Origin: Isoptericola croceus
GTDB taxonomy: Bacteria > Actinomycetota > Actinomycetes > Actinomycetales > Cellulomonadaceae
DNA: 64,000 nt
Assembly (NCBI RefSeq): GCF_029382255.1
Contig: NZ_JARLLG010000001.1
Coordinates: forward strand, 372,001-436,000
Direction: 5' to 3'
Below are positions 39,166-48,085 of this stretch, piece after piece (positions within the stretch are counted from its first letter, which is position 1; each line of letters starts with the position of its first letter). The translations under genes were made by a program, and so were the position numbers. Below the pieces are notes generated by a model. That model did not search any database. It saw only the letters and a list, made by a program, of their open reading frames with translations, and was not told the DNA's origin.

Positions 39166-39915
39166 TCAGGCGGAGACGGGCCCCACGATCCACCCGGCAC
39201 CGAGGACGAGGCAGCCGAGCGTGACGAGCGCGAAGACGACCACCCAGACGATCCCGGGGACTCCCGTGAGCTTTCCGAGCTGGTCGGCGTCGGAGGTACG
39301 GGCCCGGCGCCGGGCTCGCTGGGCCTGCAGCTCGAAGACGGGTCGCACCGAGCCGAGCAGGAGGAACCAGGTCACCGCGTAGGCGACGGCGGACTGGGTC
39401 TCGGGCTGCAGCCACCACGAGACGCCCACGAGCGCGGCACCGCTGACGAGCACCGACCACAGCCCGAACCAGTTGCGGATCTTGAGCAGCAGCAGCGCGA
39501 GCAGCGCCACCAGCAGCCACAGCAGCCCGACGGCGTAGCCCGCCCGCAGCAGCCAGGCCGCGCCGAGGCCTACCAGACCGGGGCCCACGTAGCCCGCGAA
39601 GGCCGTCAGAATCATCCCGAGCCCGCGCGGTCGCCCGGCGGTCACGGTCAGGCCGGAGGTGTCCGAGTGCAGGCGGATCCCGTCCAGCCGGCGCCCCGTG
39701 AGCATGGCGACGACGGCGTGCGCCCCCTCGTGCGCGATCGTCACGACGTGCCGCGCCACCCGCCACACGGGGTTGACCACGACGACGGCGAGCGCCACCA
39801 GGGCGACGGCGAGCACCCAGGTCTGGTCGGGCGGGTCCACCGGCGTGGTGGCCGCCGCCCAGATCTGTCCCAGCACGTCACCGACGGTCGCGAAGAAGTC
39901 GTCCACGCCGCACAT
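39166..39915 (-). CDS. M50-family (M50B-like) membrane metallopeptidase
   Basis: A 249-residue membrane protein with the zinc motif HEGAH at 62-66 in a membrane helix, followed by AVVAMLTGRRLDGIRLHSD, typical of the M50B-like family. About six hydrophobic helices. No PDZ domain is present, unlike RseP/SpoIVFB. Substrate unknown. The ATG lacks a strong ribosome site, and a GTG three codons later is also possible. Confidence 0.8.
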   Translation of the reverse strand: MCGVDDFFATVGDVLGQIWAAATTPVDPPDQTWVLAVALVALAVVVVNPVWRVARHVVTIAHEGAHAVVAMLTGRRLDGIRLHSDTSGLTVTAGRPRGLGMILTAFAGYVGPGLVGLGAAWLLRAGYAVGLLWLLVALLALLLLKIRNWFGLWSVLVSGAALVGVSWWLQPETQSAVAYAVTWFLLLGSVRPVFELQAQRARRRARTSDADQLGKLTGVPGIVWVVVFALVTLGCLVLGAGWIVGPVSA

Positions 39916-40094
39916 TGCACCACGCCCGGCCGAGCACAGGTAGGGGTCGGGTTGGGGACAACCTGCGTCGGCGTGCAACACTGTCCCCGAGAGGGCAGCG
40001 CGATCCCGCGCGCCCCACGTCGTGGAGATCCCCCCGGATTGCGTGCGGCGGACCCCGACCCGGACGTCGTGCGACGTCCCCAGAGAGGCTATCT

Positions 40095-41531
40095 GTGACT
40101 GCGTTGACCTTTGCCGATTTCGGCCTGCCGACCCCCGTCGTGAAGCACCTGACGGACGCCGGCATCACCACCCCCTTCCCCATCCAGGCGGCGTCGTTGA
40201 ACGACACGCTGGCCGGGACCGACGTGCTCGGTCGCGGCCGCACCGGGTCCGGCAAGACGCTGGCGTTCTCGCTGCCCGTCGTGACGCGCCTGGCCCGTCA
40301 GACGGCGGAGGCCAAGTCCGCCGGGCGCCGGGCCCTGCGCTCCGCCGCGCCCCGGGCGCTCGTGCTGTGTCCCACCCGCGAGCTCGCCAACCAGATCGAC
40401 GCCGTCATGAAGCCGATCGCCCAGGCGCTCGGTCTGCGCACGACGACGATCTTCGGCGGCGTGGCGCAGTCGCGTCAGGTGACCGCCCTCAACCAGGGCG
40501 TGGACATCGTCATCGCCTGCCCGGGCCGCCTCGAGGACCTGCTCAACCAGAGGCTCCTCACGCTCGACGACGTCTCGATCACGGTGCTCGACGAGGCCGA
40601 CCACATGGCCGACCTCGGCTTCCTGCCGGGCGTGAAGCGGATCATGGACCGCACGCCCAGCGTGGGTCAGCGCCTGCTGTTCTCGGCCACGCTCGACAAC
40701 GGCGTGGACGTGCTGGTCAAGCGATACCTGAAGAACCCGGTCACCCACTCGGTGGACGACGCCGCGGCCCCGCCGCCGCAGATGACCCACCACATCCTCG
40801 CGGTGGCCGACAAGGACGCGAAGAAGCAGGTGGTGCACGAGCTCGCCCAGGGCACCGGCCGCCGTGTGCTGTTCATGCGCACCAAGCACCAGGCGAAGAA
40901 GCTCGCCAAGCAGCTCACGGCCGCGGGCGTGCCCGCGGTGGACCTGCACGGCAACCTCGGCCAGGGTGCTCGTGAGCGCAACCTCGCGGCGTTCTCCTCC
41001 GGCGACGTCAAGGTCATGGTGGCCACGGACATCGCGGCGCGTGGCATCCACGTGGACGAGGTCGAGCTCGTGGTCCACGTCGACCCGCCGGCCGAGCACA
41101 AGGCGTACCTGCACCGTTCCGGGCGCACGGCCCGCGCTGGCTCGGTCGGGGACGTCGTGACGGTCATGCTCCCGGAGGAGCGCGGCGACGTGCGCGACCT
41201 GACCCGCAAGGCGCGCATCGCGGCGCGCCCGCAGCAGGTCGCCCCGGGAGACCCCGTGATCACCGCCCTGGTCGGCGAGGTCGCGGCCTACGTGAAGCCG
41301 GCCCCGCCGGTCGAGCAGCAGCAGCCGGCGCGCAAGAAGCCGCAGGGCCAGCGCTCGGGCGGCGGACCCCGCGCGGGTGGCGGCCAGGGACGGACGGGTG
41401 GCTCCGGCTCCGCACCGCAGGGTGCGGGAGGCGGTCGCAACCGCCGTCGTCGTGGTCGTGGCGGCCAGGGCGCCAGCGGTGGCCGCGCGGCCCAGGGTGC
41501 CGTACCGAGCGGTGCCCGCGGGCGCCGTTGA
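40095..41531 (+). CDS. DEAD-box RNA helicase (RhlE-like)
   Basis: A 478-residue helicase from the GTG giving VTALTFADFGLPTPVVKHL. All core motifs are present: the Q motif near 5-30, Walker A GRGRTGSGKT at 46-55, PTRELANQ, PGRLEDLL, DEADHM, SATLD, and C-terminal ATDIAARGIHVDEVE and HRSGRTARAG. The tail (about 400-478) is Arg/Gly-rich and probably binds RNA. It unwinds RNA duplexes, likely in ribosome assembly, mRNA decay or cold response. It is divergent from the M50 gene. Confidence 0.94.
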   Translation: MTALTFADFGLPTPVVKHLTDAGITTPFPIQAASLNDTLAGTDVLGRGRTGSGKTLAFSLPVVTRLARQTAEAKSAGRRALRSAAPRALVLCPTRELANQIDAVMKPIAQALGLRTTTIFGGVAQSRQVTALNQGVDIVIACPGRLEDLLNQRLLTLDDVSITVLDEADHMADLGFLPGVKRIMDRTPSVGQRLLFSATLDNGVDVLVKRYLKNPVTHSVDDAAAPPPQMTHHILAVADKDAKKQVVHELAQGTGRRVLFMRTKHQAKKLAKQLTAAGVPAVDLHGNLGQGARERNLAAFSSGDVKVMVATDIAARGIHVDEVELVVHVDPPAEHKAYLHRSGRTARAGSVGDVVTVMLPEERGDVRDLTRKARIAARPQQVAPGDPVITALVGEVAAYVKPAPPVEQQQPARKKPQGQRSGGGPRAGGGQGRTGGSGSAPQGAGGGRNRRRRGRGGQGASGGRAAQGAVPSGARGRR

Positions 41532-41545
41532 GGATCCGTGGACGG

Positions 41546-41582
41546 CAGGCGCCGGACGGGAACACCACCCGTCCGGCGCCTG
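41546..41582. terminator. Rho-independent terminator after the helicase gene
   Basis: CAGGCGCCGGACGGG (41546-41560) pairs exactly with 41568-41582 over a 7-nt loop. Its 3' arm ends 11 bp before the msrB start, so msrB may be transcribed through by readthrough or from its own promoter. Confidence 0.8.
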
Positions 41583-41593
41583 TTGACGTCGAC

Positions 41594-41998
41594 ATGACGT
41601 ACGAGGTCACCAAGAGCGAGGACGAGTGGCGTGTCGAGCTGTCGCCGCAGGAGTTCACCGTGCTGCGGCAGGCCGGCACCGAGCGCGCCTGGACCGGTGA
41701 GCTCCTCGGTGAGCAGCGCGAGGGCGTCTACCGGTGCCGGGCCTGCCAGCACGAGCTGTTCCGCAGCGAGGCGAAGTTCGACTCGCACTGCGGGTGGCCG
41801 TCGTTCTACACGCCCCTGGCAGGGGACCGCGTCGAGCTGATCGAGGACCGGTCGCTCGGCATGGTGCGCACCGAGGTGCGGTGCGCGCGGTGCGGCTCCC
41901 ACCTGGGCCACGTGTTCGACGACGCCCCGCAGACACCGACCGGCGACCGCTTCTGCATGAACTCGGTCAGCCTGACGTTCGAGCCCGCCACCGACTGA
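41594..41998 (+). CDS. msrB: Peptide-methionine (R)-S-oxide reductase MsrB
   Basis: A 134-residue MsrB. Zinc cysteines are at 48/51 and 97/100 (CRAC and CARC). The catalytic Cys121 lies in RFCMNSVSLTF and the resolving Cys66 in SHCGWPSFY. It reduces the R epimer of methionine sulfoxide in proteins using thioredoxin. The ATG at MTYEVTKSEDEW starts just past the upstream terminator; a start within the hairpin is unlikely. Confidence 0.95.
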   Translation: MTYEVTKSEDEWRVELSPQEFTVLRQAGTERAWTGELLGEQREGVYRCRACQHELFRSEAKFDSHCGWPSFYTPLAGDRVELIEDRSLGMVRTEVRCARCGSHLGHVFDDAPQTPTGDRFCMNSVSLTFEPATD

Positions 41999-42083
41999 GC
42001 GTACGGCGCCCCGACCTGCACCTGGTACGCCGTCCGGGCTCCTGCGGCGCGCTGACGTCACCCGCGGCCGCTACGGTCGGCCC

Positions 42084-42806
42084 ATGAGCGTCGAGACCTC
42101 CGCCGTGCCCGACCGCCTCGTCAACCTGCGCGACGTCGGCACTGCCTCCCCGCGGCTGCGGACCGGCGTCCTGCTGCGTTCCGACGCGCCGCACGCCGGT
42201 GACGTCGCCCCGCACGACGTCGTGTGGCCGCCCCGTACGGTGCTCGACCTGCGCGACCCCGGCGAGGGTGGGCGCGTGCACCCGCTGCGAGACGTCGCCC
42301 GCGTCGTCGGGCTGCCGGTGCTCACCGGCGCCACCCGGACGGAGCGTGCCGGCGACGTCGCCCCGTTCGACCTGGGACGGTTCTACGTCGAGCTGCTCCG
42401 CGGGCCCGGCGCGGCGTACCTGGCCGACGGCGTGCGGGCGGTCGCCCGGGAGGACGGGCCGGTGCTGGTGCACTGCACGGCGGGCAAGGACCGCACCGGT
42501 GTGCTGGTCGCGATCGTGCTGACGCTGGTCGGCGTGGAGCGGCCGCGGATCATCACCGACTACGTGCGGACCGACCCGAACATGCCGGGGATCATCGCGC
42601 GGGCACGGCCCGCCCACCGGACTCGGGAAGCAGAGGCCCACGTGCTCGCTGCCCTGCCTCCGGAGCTGCTCACGGCGCCGCCGCACGCCATCGAGGCGGT
42701 CCTCGACGTCCTGGCCGCCTACGACGGCGGCGCGGCGGGGTGGTTCGCCGCGCAGGGTGGCGAACCCGCGACCGTCAGCGCGCTGCGCGAGCGTCTGCTG
42801 CGTTGA
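42084..42806 (+). CDS. Tyrosine/lipid phosphatase, PtpB-like
   Basis: A 240-residue phosphatase. The P-loop is VHCTAGKDRTGV with Cys131 and Arg137, and the N-terminal NLRDVG and LRSDAPH match the PtpB/DSP-like bacterial family (PF13350). It dephosphorylates phosphotyrosine or phosphoinositides. The last 32 bp overlap the convergent MarR gene. Confidence 0.9.
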   Translation: MSVETSAVPDRLVNLRDVGTASPRLRTGVLLRSDAPHAGDVAPHDVVWPPRTVLDLRDPGEGGRVHPLRDVARVVGLPVLTGATRTERAGDVAPFDLGRFYVELLRGPGAAYLADGVRAVAREDGPVLVHCTAGKDRTGVLVAIVLTLVGVERPRIITDYVRTDPNMPGIIARARPAHRTREAEAHVLAALPPELLTAPPHAIEAVLDVLAAYDGGAAGWFAAQGGEPATVSALRERLLR

Positions 42807-43308
42807 GGAGCGCTGCGGCCTGCTGGCTCCCCAGCCACGCCACGACGTCGGCCGAGTAGCGGTTCAGCAGGACGGCGAGGGAGGCGACCTCGTCCTTCTC
42901 CCACTGCGACAGCGCGTGCTCGAGCATCGAGACGCGAGCGTGGCGTGCCTCCTGGAACCGGGTCGCGCCGTCCTTCGTGAGGGTGATCTGCTGTCCGCGC
43001 GTGTCCTCGGGATCGGTCTCGCGGTGCACCAGGCCGAGCTCGGAGAGACGGCTCAGCTGTCGCGACACGGTGGCACGGCCGACGCCGAAGTGCGCGGCGA
43101 GGTCGGAGCCGCGGGTACCGGGGTTCATCGCGATGTGCGCGAGCAGGGGGTAGGCCGACGCGTCGAGCTCCGGATGGATGAGGCGTGCCGTCTGCGCCGA
43201 GGTGGACTGGGCCCGGCGGATGAGGACACGGACCTCGCGCTCGAGGGCCCCGAACGGATCGGTCTGCGGGTCCGGAGGGGTGGTGCGGGAGGCGTCGGCG
43301 ACGTGCAT
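42775..43308 (-). CDS. MarR-family transcriptional regulator
   Basis: A 177-residue MarR protein with the winged helix at about 65-125 (SDLAAHFGVGRATVSRQLSR, ETDPEDTRGQQITLTKDG). Start at the ATG giving MHVADASRTTPP. It is divergent from the aldo/keto reductase gene, so it may regulate it. The 3' end overlaps the phosphatase gene. Confidence 0.85.
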   Translation of the reverse strand: MHVADASRTTPPDPQTDPFGALEREVRVLIRRAQSTSAQTARLIHPELDASAYPLLAHIAMNPGTRGSDLAAHFGVGRATVSRQLSRLSELGLVHRETDPEDTRGQQITLTKDGATRFQEARHARVSMLEHALSQWEKDEVASLAVLLNRYSADVVAWLGSQQAAALLNAADARAAR

Positions 43309-43413
43309 GGCCCCATCATGGACTTGTCCGGAGGCCTTCGGGGCCGTCCCAAGGTCACGATTTGGGCGAGACGGCGTTCTGAGCGGGTGAAATGAGCCCC
43401 GTAGGCTCGTGGC

Positions 43414-44442
43414 ATGACCGTGAAAGCGCTTCACCGTGTCCCTGACCCTGCTCCCGTGCCGGCCGCGGGGGCACCCGGCTGGATGCGTCCGTTGACCGGG
43501 ACCGACCTCACCGTGAGTGCGGTCTGCTCCGGCGGGAGCCCGCTCGGCTCCATGCCCGGGGTGTTCGGCTACGACGTCGCCGCCGAGCAGGCCGTGCGGA
43601 CCGTGCTGGCGGTGCTGGAGTCCCCGGTGCGGTTCCTCGACACGGCCAACGGCTACTCCGACGGCGAGAGCGAGCGCCGGATCGGGCTGGGCCTGGCCGC
43701 CTACCGCGAGCGCCACGGCGCGCTGCCGGAGGACTTCGTGGTGGCGACCAAGGTGGACCCGCGCGACGGCGACTACTCGGCGGACCGGGTGCGTCGCTCG
43801 GTGGACGAGTCCCGCGAGCGCCTCGGCCTGGACCACCTGCCGCTGGTGCACCTGCACGACCCGGAGAACTTCGACTTCGCGGAGCTGACGGCGCCGGGCG
43901 GCGCGGTGGACGCGCTGGTGGCGCTGCGCGAGGCCGGCGAGGTCGGTGCGATCGGCCTGGCCGGGGGGCCGGTGCCCGAGATGCGCCGGTACCTGGACCT
44001 CGGGGTCTTCGACGTGCTGCTGGTTCACAACCGGTGGACGCTGGTGGACCGCTCGGCGGGGTCGCTGGTGGCGGCTGCGGCGGCACGGGGGATGGGCGTG
44101 CTGAACGCCGCGGTCTACGGCGGTGGCATCCTCGCGCAGCAGACGCCGTTGGCGGAGCGGCCGAGCGCCGTCCGGTACGGCTATCGCCCGGCGCCGCCCG
44201 AGACGCTCGCCGCCGTCGACGGCCTGCGGGAGCTGTGCACCCGGTTCGGCACGACGCTGCCGACGGCGGCGCTGCAGTTCTCGGCGCGCGACCCGCGGGT
44301 GTCGTCCACGATCGTCGGGATCTCCCGGCCGGAGCGGGTCGCGCAGACCCTGGCGGCCTACGCGACGCCGCTGCCCGAGGAGTTCTGGGCGGAGGTCGAG
44401 GGACTGCTGCCCGAGCCGGGGGCCTGGCTCGACGGAGCCTGA
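43414..44442 (+). CDS. Aldo/keto reductase (L-fucose dehydrogenase-like)
   Basis: A 342-residue aldo/keto reductase. The catalytic Asp and Tyr lie in FLDTANGYSDGESERRIG, the Lys in VVATKVDPRDG, and the His in LVHLHDPENFDF. The C-terminal NADPH segment is IVGISRPERVAQTLAAY. The sugar-dehydrogenase branch is inferred from the spacing around VHLHDPE. The first codons contain a LacI-type palindrome. It reduces carbonyls or oxidises sugar lactols. Confidence 0.85.
   Translation: MTVKALHRVPDPAPVPAAGAPGWMRPLTGTDLTVSAVCSGGSPLGSMPGVFGYDVAAEQAVRTVLAVLESPVRFLDTANGYSDGESERRIGLGLAAYRERHGALPEDFVVATKVDPRDGDYSADRVRRSVDESRERLGLDHLPLVHLHDPENFDFAELTAPGGAVDALVALREAGEVGAIGLAGGPVPEMRRYLDLGVFDVLLVHNRWTLVDRSAGSLVAAAAARGMGVLNAAVYGGGILAQQTPLAERPSAVRYGYRPAPPETLAAVDGLRELCTRFGTTLPTAALQFSARDPRVSSTIVGISRPERVAQTLAAYATPLPEEFWAEVEGLLPEPGAWLDGA
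43420..43434. promoter_or_regulatory. LacI-type palindrome in the first codons of the aldo/keto reductase gene
   Basis: GTGAAAGCGCTTCAC is a near-perfect dyad around the central GCGC and matches the general LacI-family operator pattern (TGAAAGCGCTTTCA). It begins 6 bp after the ATG. It could bind a LacI regulator not encoded here, or be a chance of codon use (Val-Lys-Ala-Leu-His). Confidence 0.4.
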
Positions 44443-44504
44443 CCTGCCTGCTGCGCCACGAGGTCGCGTGACCGGCCGAGGAGCCGACCTGCAAGACTGG
44501 GCGG

Positions 44505-45137
44505 GTGAACGACCGACCACGGTTCCGTCGCCCGGCCATGCTCGACCCGCGCGAGGCCGACGAGCTGCCTGGTGCGCTCGATCCCGCGCGGCGTGACGAG
44601 ATCGCCCACACCACGGCACGCGCCGTCGTCCACGGTGCCCGCGCCGGCGAGGACCCCGAGGTGGTCGCACGGCTGGTCCGTCTTGTCGAGGACGAAGGGC
44701 TCGACGTCGTCGCCGAGCTCTGGTCCGACGCCGCGCCGGCCACCCTGCCCGGTGCCCTGTGGCGCCTCTACGCGCTGCGCGAATGGGTCCGGCGCGACCC
44801 GCGCACCGTCGGGCTGCGCTACCGGCTGGGTGTGGACGCCGCCCCCGTGCACGAGGTCGTGGCCGGGGTGCCGGGCCCGCCCACGCCGTCGGACCTGCGG
44901 GAGCTCGCGGACACGGTGCTCTCCGGGGTGTTCGCCGGGGACCTCGCCGTCGCGCTGGAACGGGCCGCGGCGTTCTGCCGCATCCTCGCGACCGGCGCGG
45001 CGTACGACGCCGATGCCCGTGAGGTCGCCGACCCGGAGGGTGCCGCGCGCATGACCCGGGGTGCCGCCGACCTGGTCGGCACCGCCGGCGAGCTCGAGCA
45101 CGCGGCAGCCCTGTGGCGTGGGAGTTCGCTCGACTAG
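44505..45137 (+). CDS. Conserved hypothetical actinobacterial protein (210 aa)
   Basis: A GTG start gives 210 residues of mostly helical, Ala/Arg-rich soluble protein with patterns such as VVHGARAGEDPEVVARLVRL and LWRLYALREWVRRDPRTVGLRY. No recognisable domain or motif. The codon use is typical of the window. It precedes the DUF47-Pit pair but is separated by about 220 bp. Confidence 0.65.
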   Translation: MNDRPRFRRPAMLDPREADELPGALDPARRDEIAHTTARAVVHGARAGEDPEVVARLVRLVEDEGLDVVAELWSDAAPATLPGALWRLYALREWVRRDPRTVGLRYRLGVDAAPVHEVVAGVPGPPTPSDLRELADTVLSGVFAGDLAVALERAAAFCRILATGAAYDADAREVADPEGAARMTRGAADLVGTAGELEHAAALWRGSSLD

Positions 45138-45356
45138 CGGACCGGCCCGTACGATGGATGCGCGGCGTCGGGCCGCGGTAGCCCCGGGCTCCATCTTCAG
45201 CCGCTACGAGCGGCCACGCGCCGAGAGGCGCTCCCGGTCCGGCGTCGCACCTCTGCCCTGACAGGGTCGTGCCACACCGTGAACGGGTCGAGACCCCGTG
45301 CACGGCGGGATCTACTCTGTGACTGACCGAGCGTCCTTCCTGACCGGGAGCCTCAC
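45138..45356. other. Leader region upstream of DUF47-Pit
   Basis: A 219-bp gap without a credible gene. It holds the promoter of the phosphate transport pair. I saw no PhoP-box direct repeats and no known riboswitch. Several short GC-rich self-complementary stretches occur. Confidence 0.35.
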
Positions 45357-45977
45357 GTGCGACTGCGCCTCACCCCGCGCGACACCACCTTCTTCGACCT
45401 GCTTGCCGTGCTGGCCGGCCACACCGTCACCGGTGCCACGTTGCTCGCCGAGCTGCTCGGCGCGTCACGTCCGGAGCGCGAGCAGATCGTCGGACGGCTC
45501 ACCGAGGCGGAGCACGAGGCGGACGAGGCGACGCACTCCATCATGCGGCGGCTCAACAAGACGTTCGTCACGCCGTTCGGCCGCGACGAGATCTACAGCC
45601 TCGCGTCCGCGCTCGACGACTGCATGGACGCCATGGACGAGGCCGGTCAGTTGATCGTGCTGTACAAGATCGACGAGCTGCCGATGGCCGTCTCCGAGCA
45701 GATCCAGGTGCTGCTGCGCTGTGCCGAGCTGACCGCCGACGCGATGCCGCGCCTGCGCAAGCTCGACCAGCTCCCCGAGTACTGGGTGGAGATCAACCGG
45801 CTCGAGAACCAGGGTGACAAGCTGCACCGCACCCTGCTCGCCCACCTGTTCGACCGGGTGGCCGACCCGATCCTGCTGATCAAGCTCAAGGAGGTCGTCG
45901 ACATCCTCGAGGAGGCCACCGACGCCTTCGAGCGGGTGGCGAACATCGTCGAGACGATCGTCCTCAAGGAGTCGTGA
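45357..45977 (+). CDS. DUF47 (PhoU-like) Pit accessory protein
   Basis: A 206-residue all-helical PhoU-like protein starting with GTG. Typical motifs: HEADEATHSIMRRLNKTFVTPFGRDE, then DALDDCMDAMDEAG-type and EINRLENQGDKLHRTLLAHLF. DUF47 proteins pair with Pit transporters and are thought to modulate low-affinity phosphate uptake. The stop overlaps the pit GTG by 4 bp. Confidence 0.92.
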   Translation: MRLRLTPRDTTFFDLLAVLAGHTVTGATLLAELLGASRPEREQIVGRLTEAEHEADEATHSIMRRLNKTFVTPFGRDEIYSLASALDDCMDAMDEAGQLIVLYKIDELPMAVSEQIQVLLRCAELTADAMPRLRKLDQLPEYWVEINRLENQGDKLHRTLLAHLFDRVADPILLIKLKEVVDILEEATDAFERVANIVETIVLKES

Positions 45978-46987
45978 GCGTGGAGCTCGCGCTCGTCGCC
46001 GTGGTCGTCGCCGTCGCACTCGGCTTCGCCTACACGAACGGGTTCCTCGACGCGGCGAACTCGGTGGCGACCTCCATCTCGACACGGGCGCTCACGCCCC
46101 GCATCGCCGTCGCGATGGCGGCCGCGATGAACTTCATCGGTGCCCTCCTCGGGACCGCCGTCGCCGAGACGATCGCGACGTCCATCGTGGACCTCGACGG
46201 GGTGACGCCCGTGGACTCGCTCGTCGTCGTGCTGAGCGCTCTCCTGGGCGCCATCGCGTGGAACCTCGTCGCATGGTGGTTCGGCATGCCGACGTCGTCG
46301 ACCCACGCCCTCGTCGGAGGTCTCCTCGGGGCCGGGATCGCCGGTGGCATGGCGGTGCACGCCGACGAGATCCTCGACCGGGTCGTGCTGCCCATGCTCG
46401 TCTCGCCCGTCGTCGGGTTCGTCGGGGCGTTCGCGCTCATGGTCGCCCTGCTGTGGATCTTCCGGAACGCGGCGCCGTCGCGCGTGAACCGTCGGTTCCG
46501 GATCGCGCAGACGGCCTCTGCCGCCGCCGTGGCCCTCGGTCACGGGCTGCAGTCGGCCCAGAAGACGATGGGTGTCGTCTGGCTGGCGCTGCTCACGATC
46601 GGCGCGGTGAGCCCGGTCGCCGGGATCCCGCTCTGGGTCAAGCTCGCGGCGGCGACCGCGCTGGCCGCAGGCACGTACGCGGGCGGGTGGCGCATCATGC
46701 GGACCCTCGGACGACGCATCATCGAGATCGACCCGGCCCGCGGCTTCGTCGCCGAGTCGGTCTCGGCGATGGTGCTGTACGTCAGCTCGATCGTGCTGCA
46801 CGTGCCCGTGTCCACCACGCACACCATCACCGCCGCGATCGTGGGCGTGGGGTCCACCCGCCGGCTCTCCGCGGTCCGCTGGGGCGTGGCGCGCAGGATC
46901 GCCGTCTTCTGGCTCCTGACCGCGCCTGCTGCGGGGCTCCTCGCCGCCGGGACCACCCTGCTCCTGCTGGGTGCCTTCGGGGGCTGA
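45974..46987 (+). CDS. pit: Low-affinity inorganic phosphate transporter Pit
   Basis: A 337-residue PiT-family permease with about ten membrane helices and the two duplicated PiT signatures, GFAYTNGFLDAANSVATSIST near the N-terminus and VSTTHTITAAIVGVGSTRRL near the C-terminus. The central WWFGMPTSSTHALVGGLLGA motif is canonical. It imports metal-phosphate with protons. Coupled to DUF47. Confidence 0.94.
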   Translation: MSVELALVAVVVAVALGFAYTNGFLDAANSVATSISTRALTPRIAVAMAAAMNFIGALLGTAVAETIATSIVDLDGVTPVDSLVVVLSALLGAIAWNLVAWWFGMPTSSTHALVGGLLGAGIAGGMAVHADEILDRVVLPMLVSPVVGFVGAFALMVALLWIFRNAAPSRVNRRFRIAQTASAAAVALGHGLQSAQKTMGVVWLALLTIGAVSPVAGIPLWVKLAAATALAAGTYAGGWRIMRTLGRRIIEIDPARGFVAESVSAMVLYVSSIVLHVPVSTTHTITAAIVGVGSTRRLSAVRWGVARRIAVFWLLTAPAAGLLAAGTTLLLLGAFGG

Positions 46988-47030
46988 CGCCGGCCGTCCG
47001 TCTGATGCCGGCCGTCCGGCGAGGTGCCGG

Positions 47031-48077
47031 TCAGAAGACGGGCGGCGCGACCCGCTCCGCGGCGACCACCCGTGGCCCCCTGGCCGTGTTGGCGACGTGT
47101 GCGACGAGAGCCTCGCCCGGCTCCAGGTAGGGGTCCCGGCGCGGCAGCGCGTTGGCCACCGCGCGGCGCGAGTGCTGCCCGAGCACGTCCAGGACGGTCG
47201 GCAGGACGGGGCGGTGCGTGCACAGCACCGACGACCGACCCGCCTCGAGCAGGTCACGCACGGCCGCCGCGACGCGTGCCGGCGACCGCTCGTGCTGCGC
47301 CTCGCCGAGGTTGTCGCTGTACTCCGGCCGGACGCCGGAGGCCCGCACGTACGGGTCGATCGTCGTCGCGCACCGCTCCCACCGGCTGGACACGACCCAG
47401 TCGACGCCGTAGGCGGCGAGGACCGGGACGAGCGCCGAAGCCTGGGCGTGGCCGATCGGCGTCAGCGGCCGCTCGCGCTCCTGGCCGTACCAGACGCCGC
47501 GTGGCAGCGCCCTGCCGTGGCGCACGATGACCACGGCGTGCGTGGCGAGGTGGCCGTCCCGCGCGGCCTCGACCAGGGTGTCCAGGGGGCCACGGTCGGT
47601 CGCTCGCGTGAGGCGCTCTCCGGCGACGTCGGCGTCCACCCACTCGTACCGGTCGATCTCCCGCTTGTCCACCGGGGCGACCGGGGCGCGGGCCGCGAGC
47701 GGGCGTGCGTCGCCGTCCGAGGCCGCACGGCGAGCGGCCCAGTAGTGCACCCGCTTCACCCGGCCCTCCGGCGTGAGGTACTGCAGGCCGGGGAGGGGCA
47801 GCCCGAGCACCACGGCCTTGCCGGTCTCCTCGGTGACCTCCCGGACCGCCGTCGTGGCGAGCGACTCGCCGATCTCGTGCTTGCCCTTGGGCCATGACCA
47901 GTCGTCGTAGCGGGGCCGGTGGACGAGCTGGACCTGGACCTTCTTGTGCCGGACGCGCCAGACCAGCGCACCCGCCGTCTCGATCACCGGTGCGTGCTGC
48001 ACGGAGGTGGCGCCGAGAGGGTCGACGAACGGTGTCGCGGTGCGCAGCGGGCGTGGCGACTGCGAGGCGGAGGTCAT
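47031..48077 (-). CDS. Nudix hydrolase-histidine phosphatase fusion, MutT1-like
   Basis: A 348-residue protein. Residues 30-150 form a Nudix domain with box GKHEIGESLATTAVREVTEE at 65-84 and TG at 85-86. Residues about 180-348 form a histidine phosphatase domain with RHG at 186-188 and a second His near SVLCTHRPVLP. This matches mycobacterial MutT1, which acts on 8-oxo-GTP/dGTP and dinucleoside polyphosphates. It follows ppk at 8 bp and is likely co-transcribed. Confidence 0.88.
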   Translation of the reverse strand: MTSASQSPRPLRTATPFVDPLGATSVQHAPVIETAGALVWRVRHKKVQVQLVHRPRYDDWSWPKGKHEIGESLATTAVREVTEETGKAVVLGLPLPGLQYLTPEGRVKRVHYWAARRAASDGDARPLAARAPVAPVDKREIDRYEWVDADVAGERLTRATDRGPLDTLVEAARDGHLATHAVVIVRHGRALPRGVWYGQERERPLTPIGHAQASALVPVLAAYGVDWVVSSRWERCATTIDPYVRASGVRPEYSDNLGEAQHERSPARVAAAVRDLLEAGRSSVLCTHRPVLPTVLDVLGQHSRRAVANALPRRDPYLEPGEALVAHVANTARGPRVVAAERVAPPVF

Positions 48078-48085
48078 CGGTGGCG

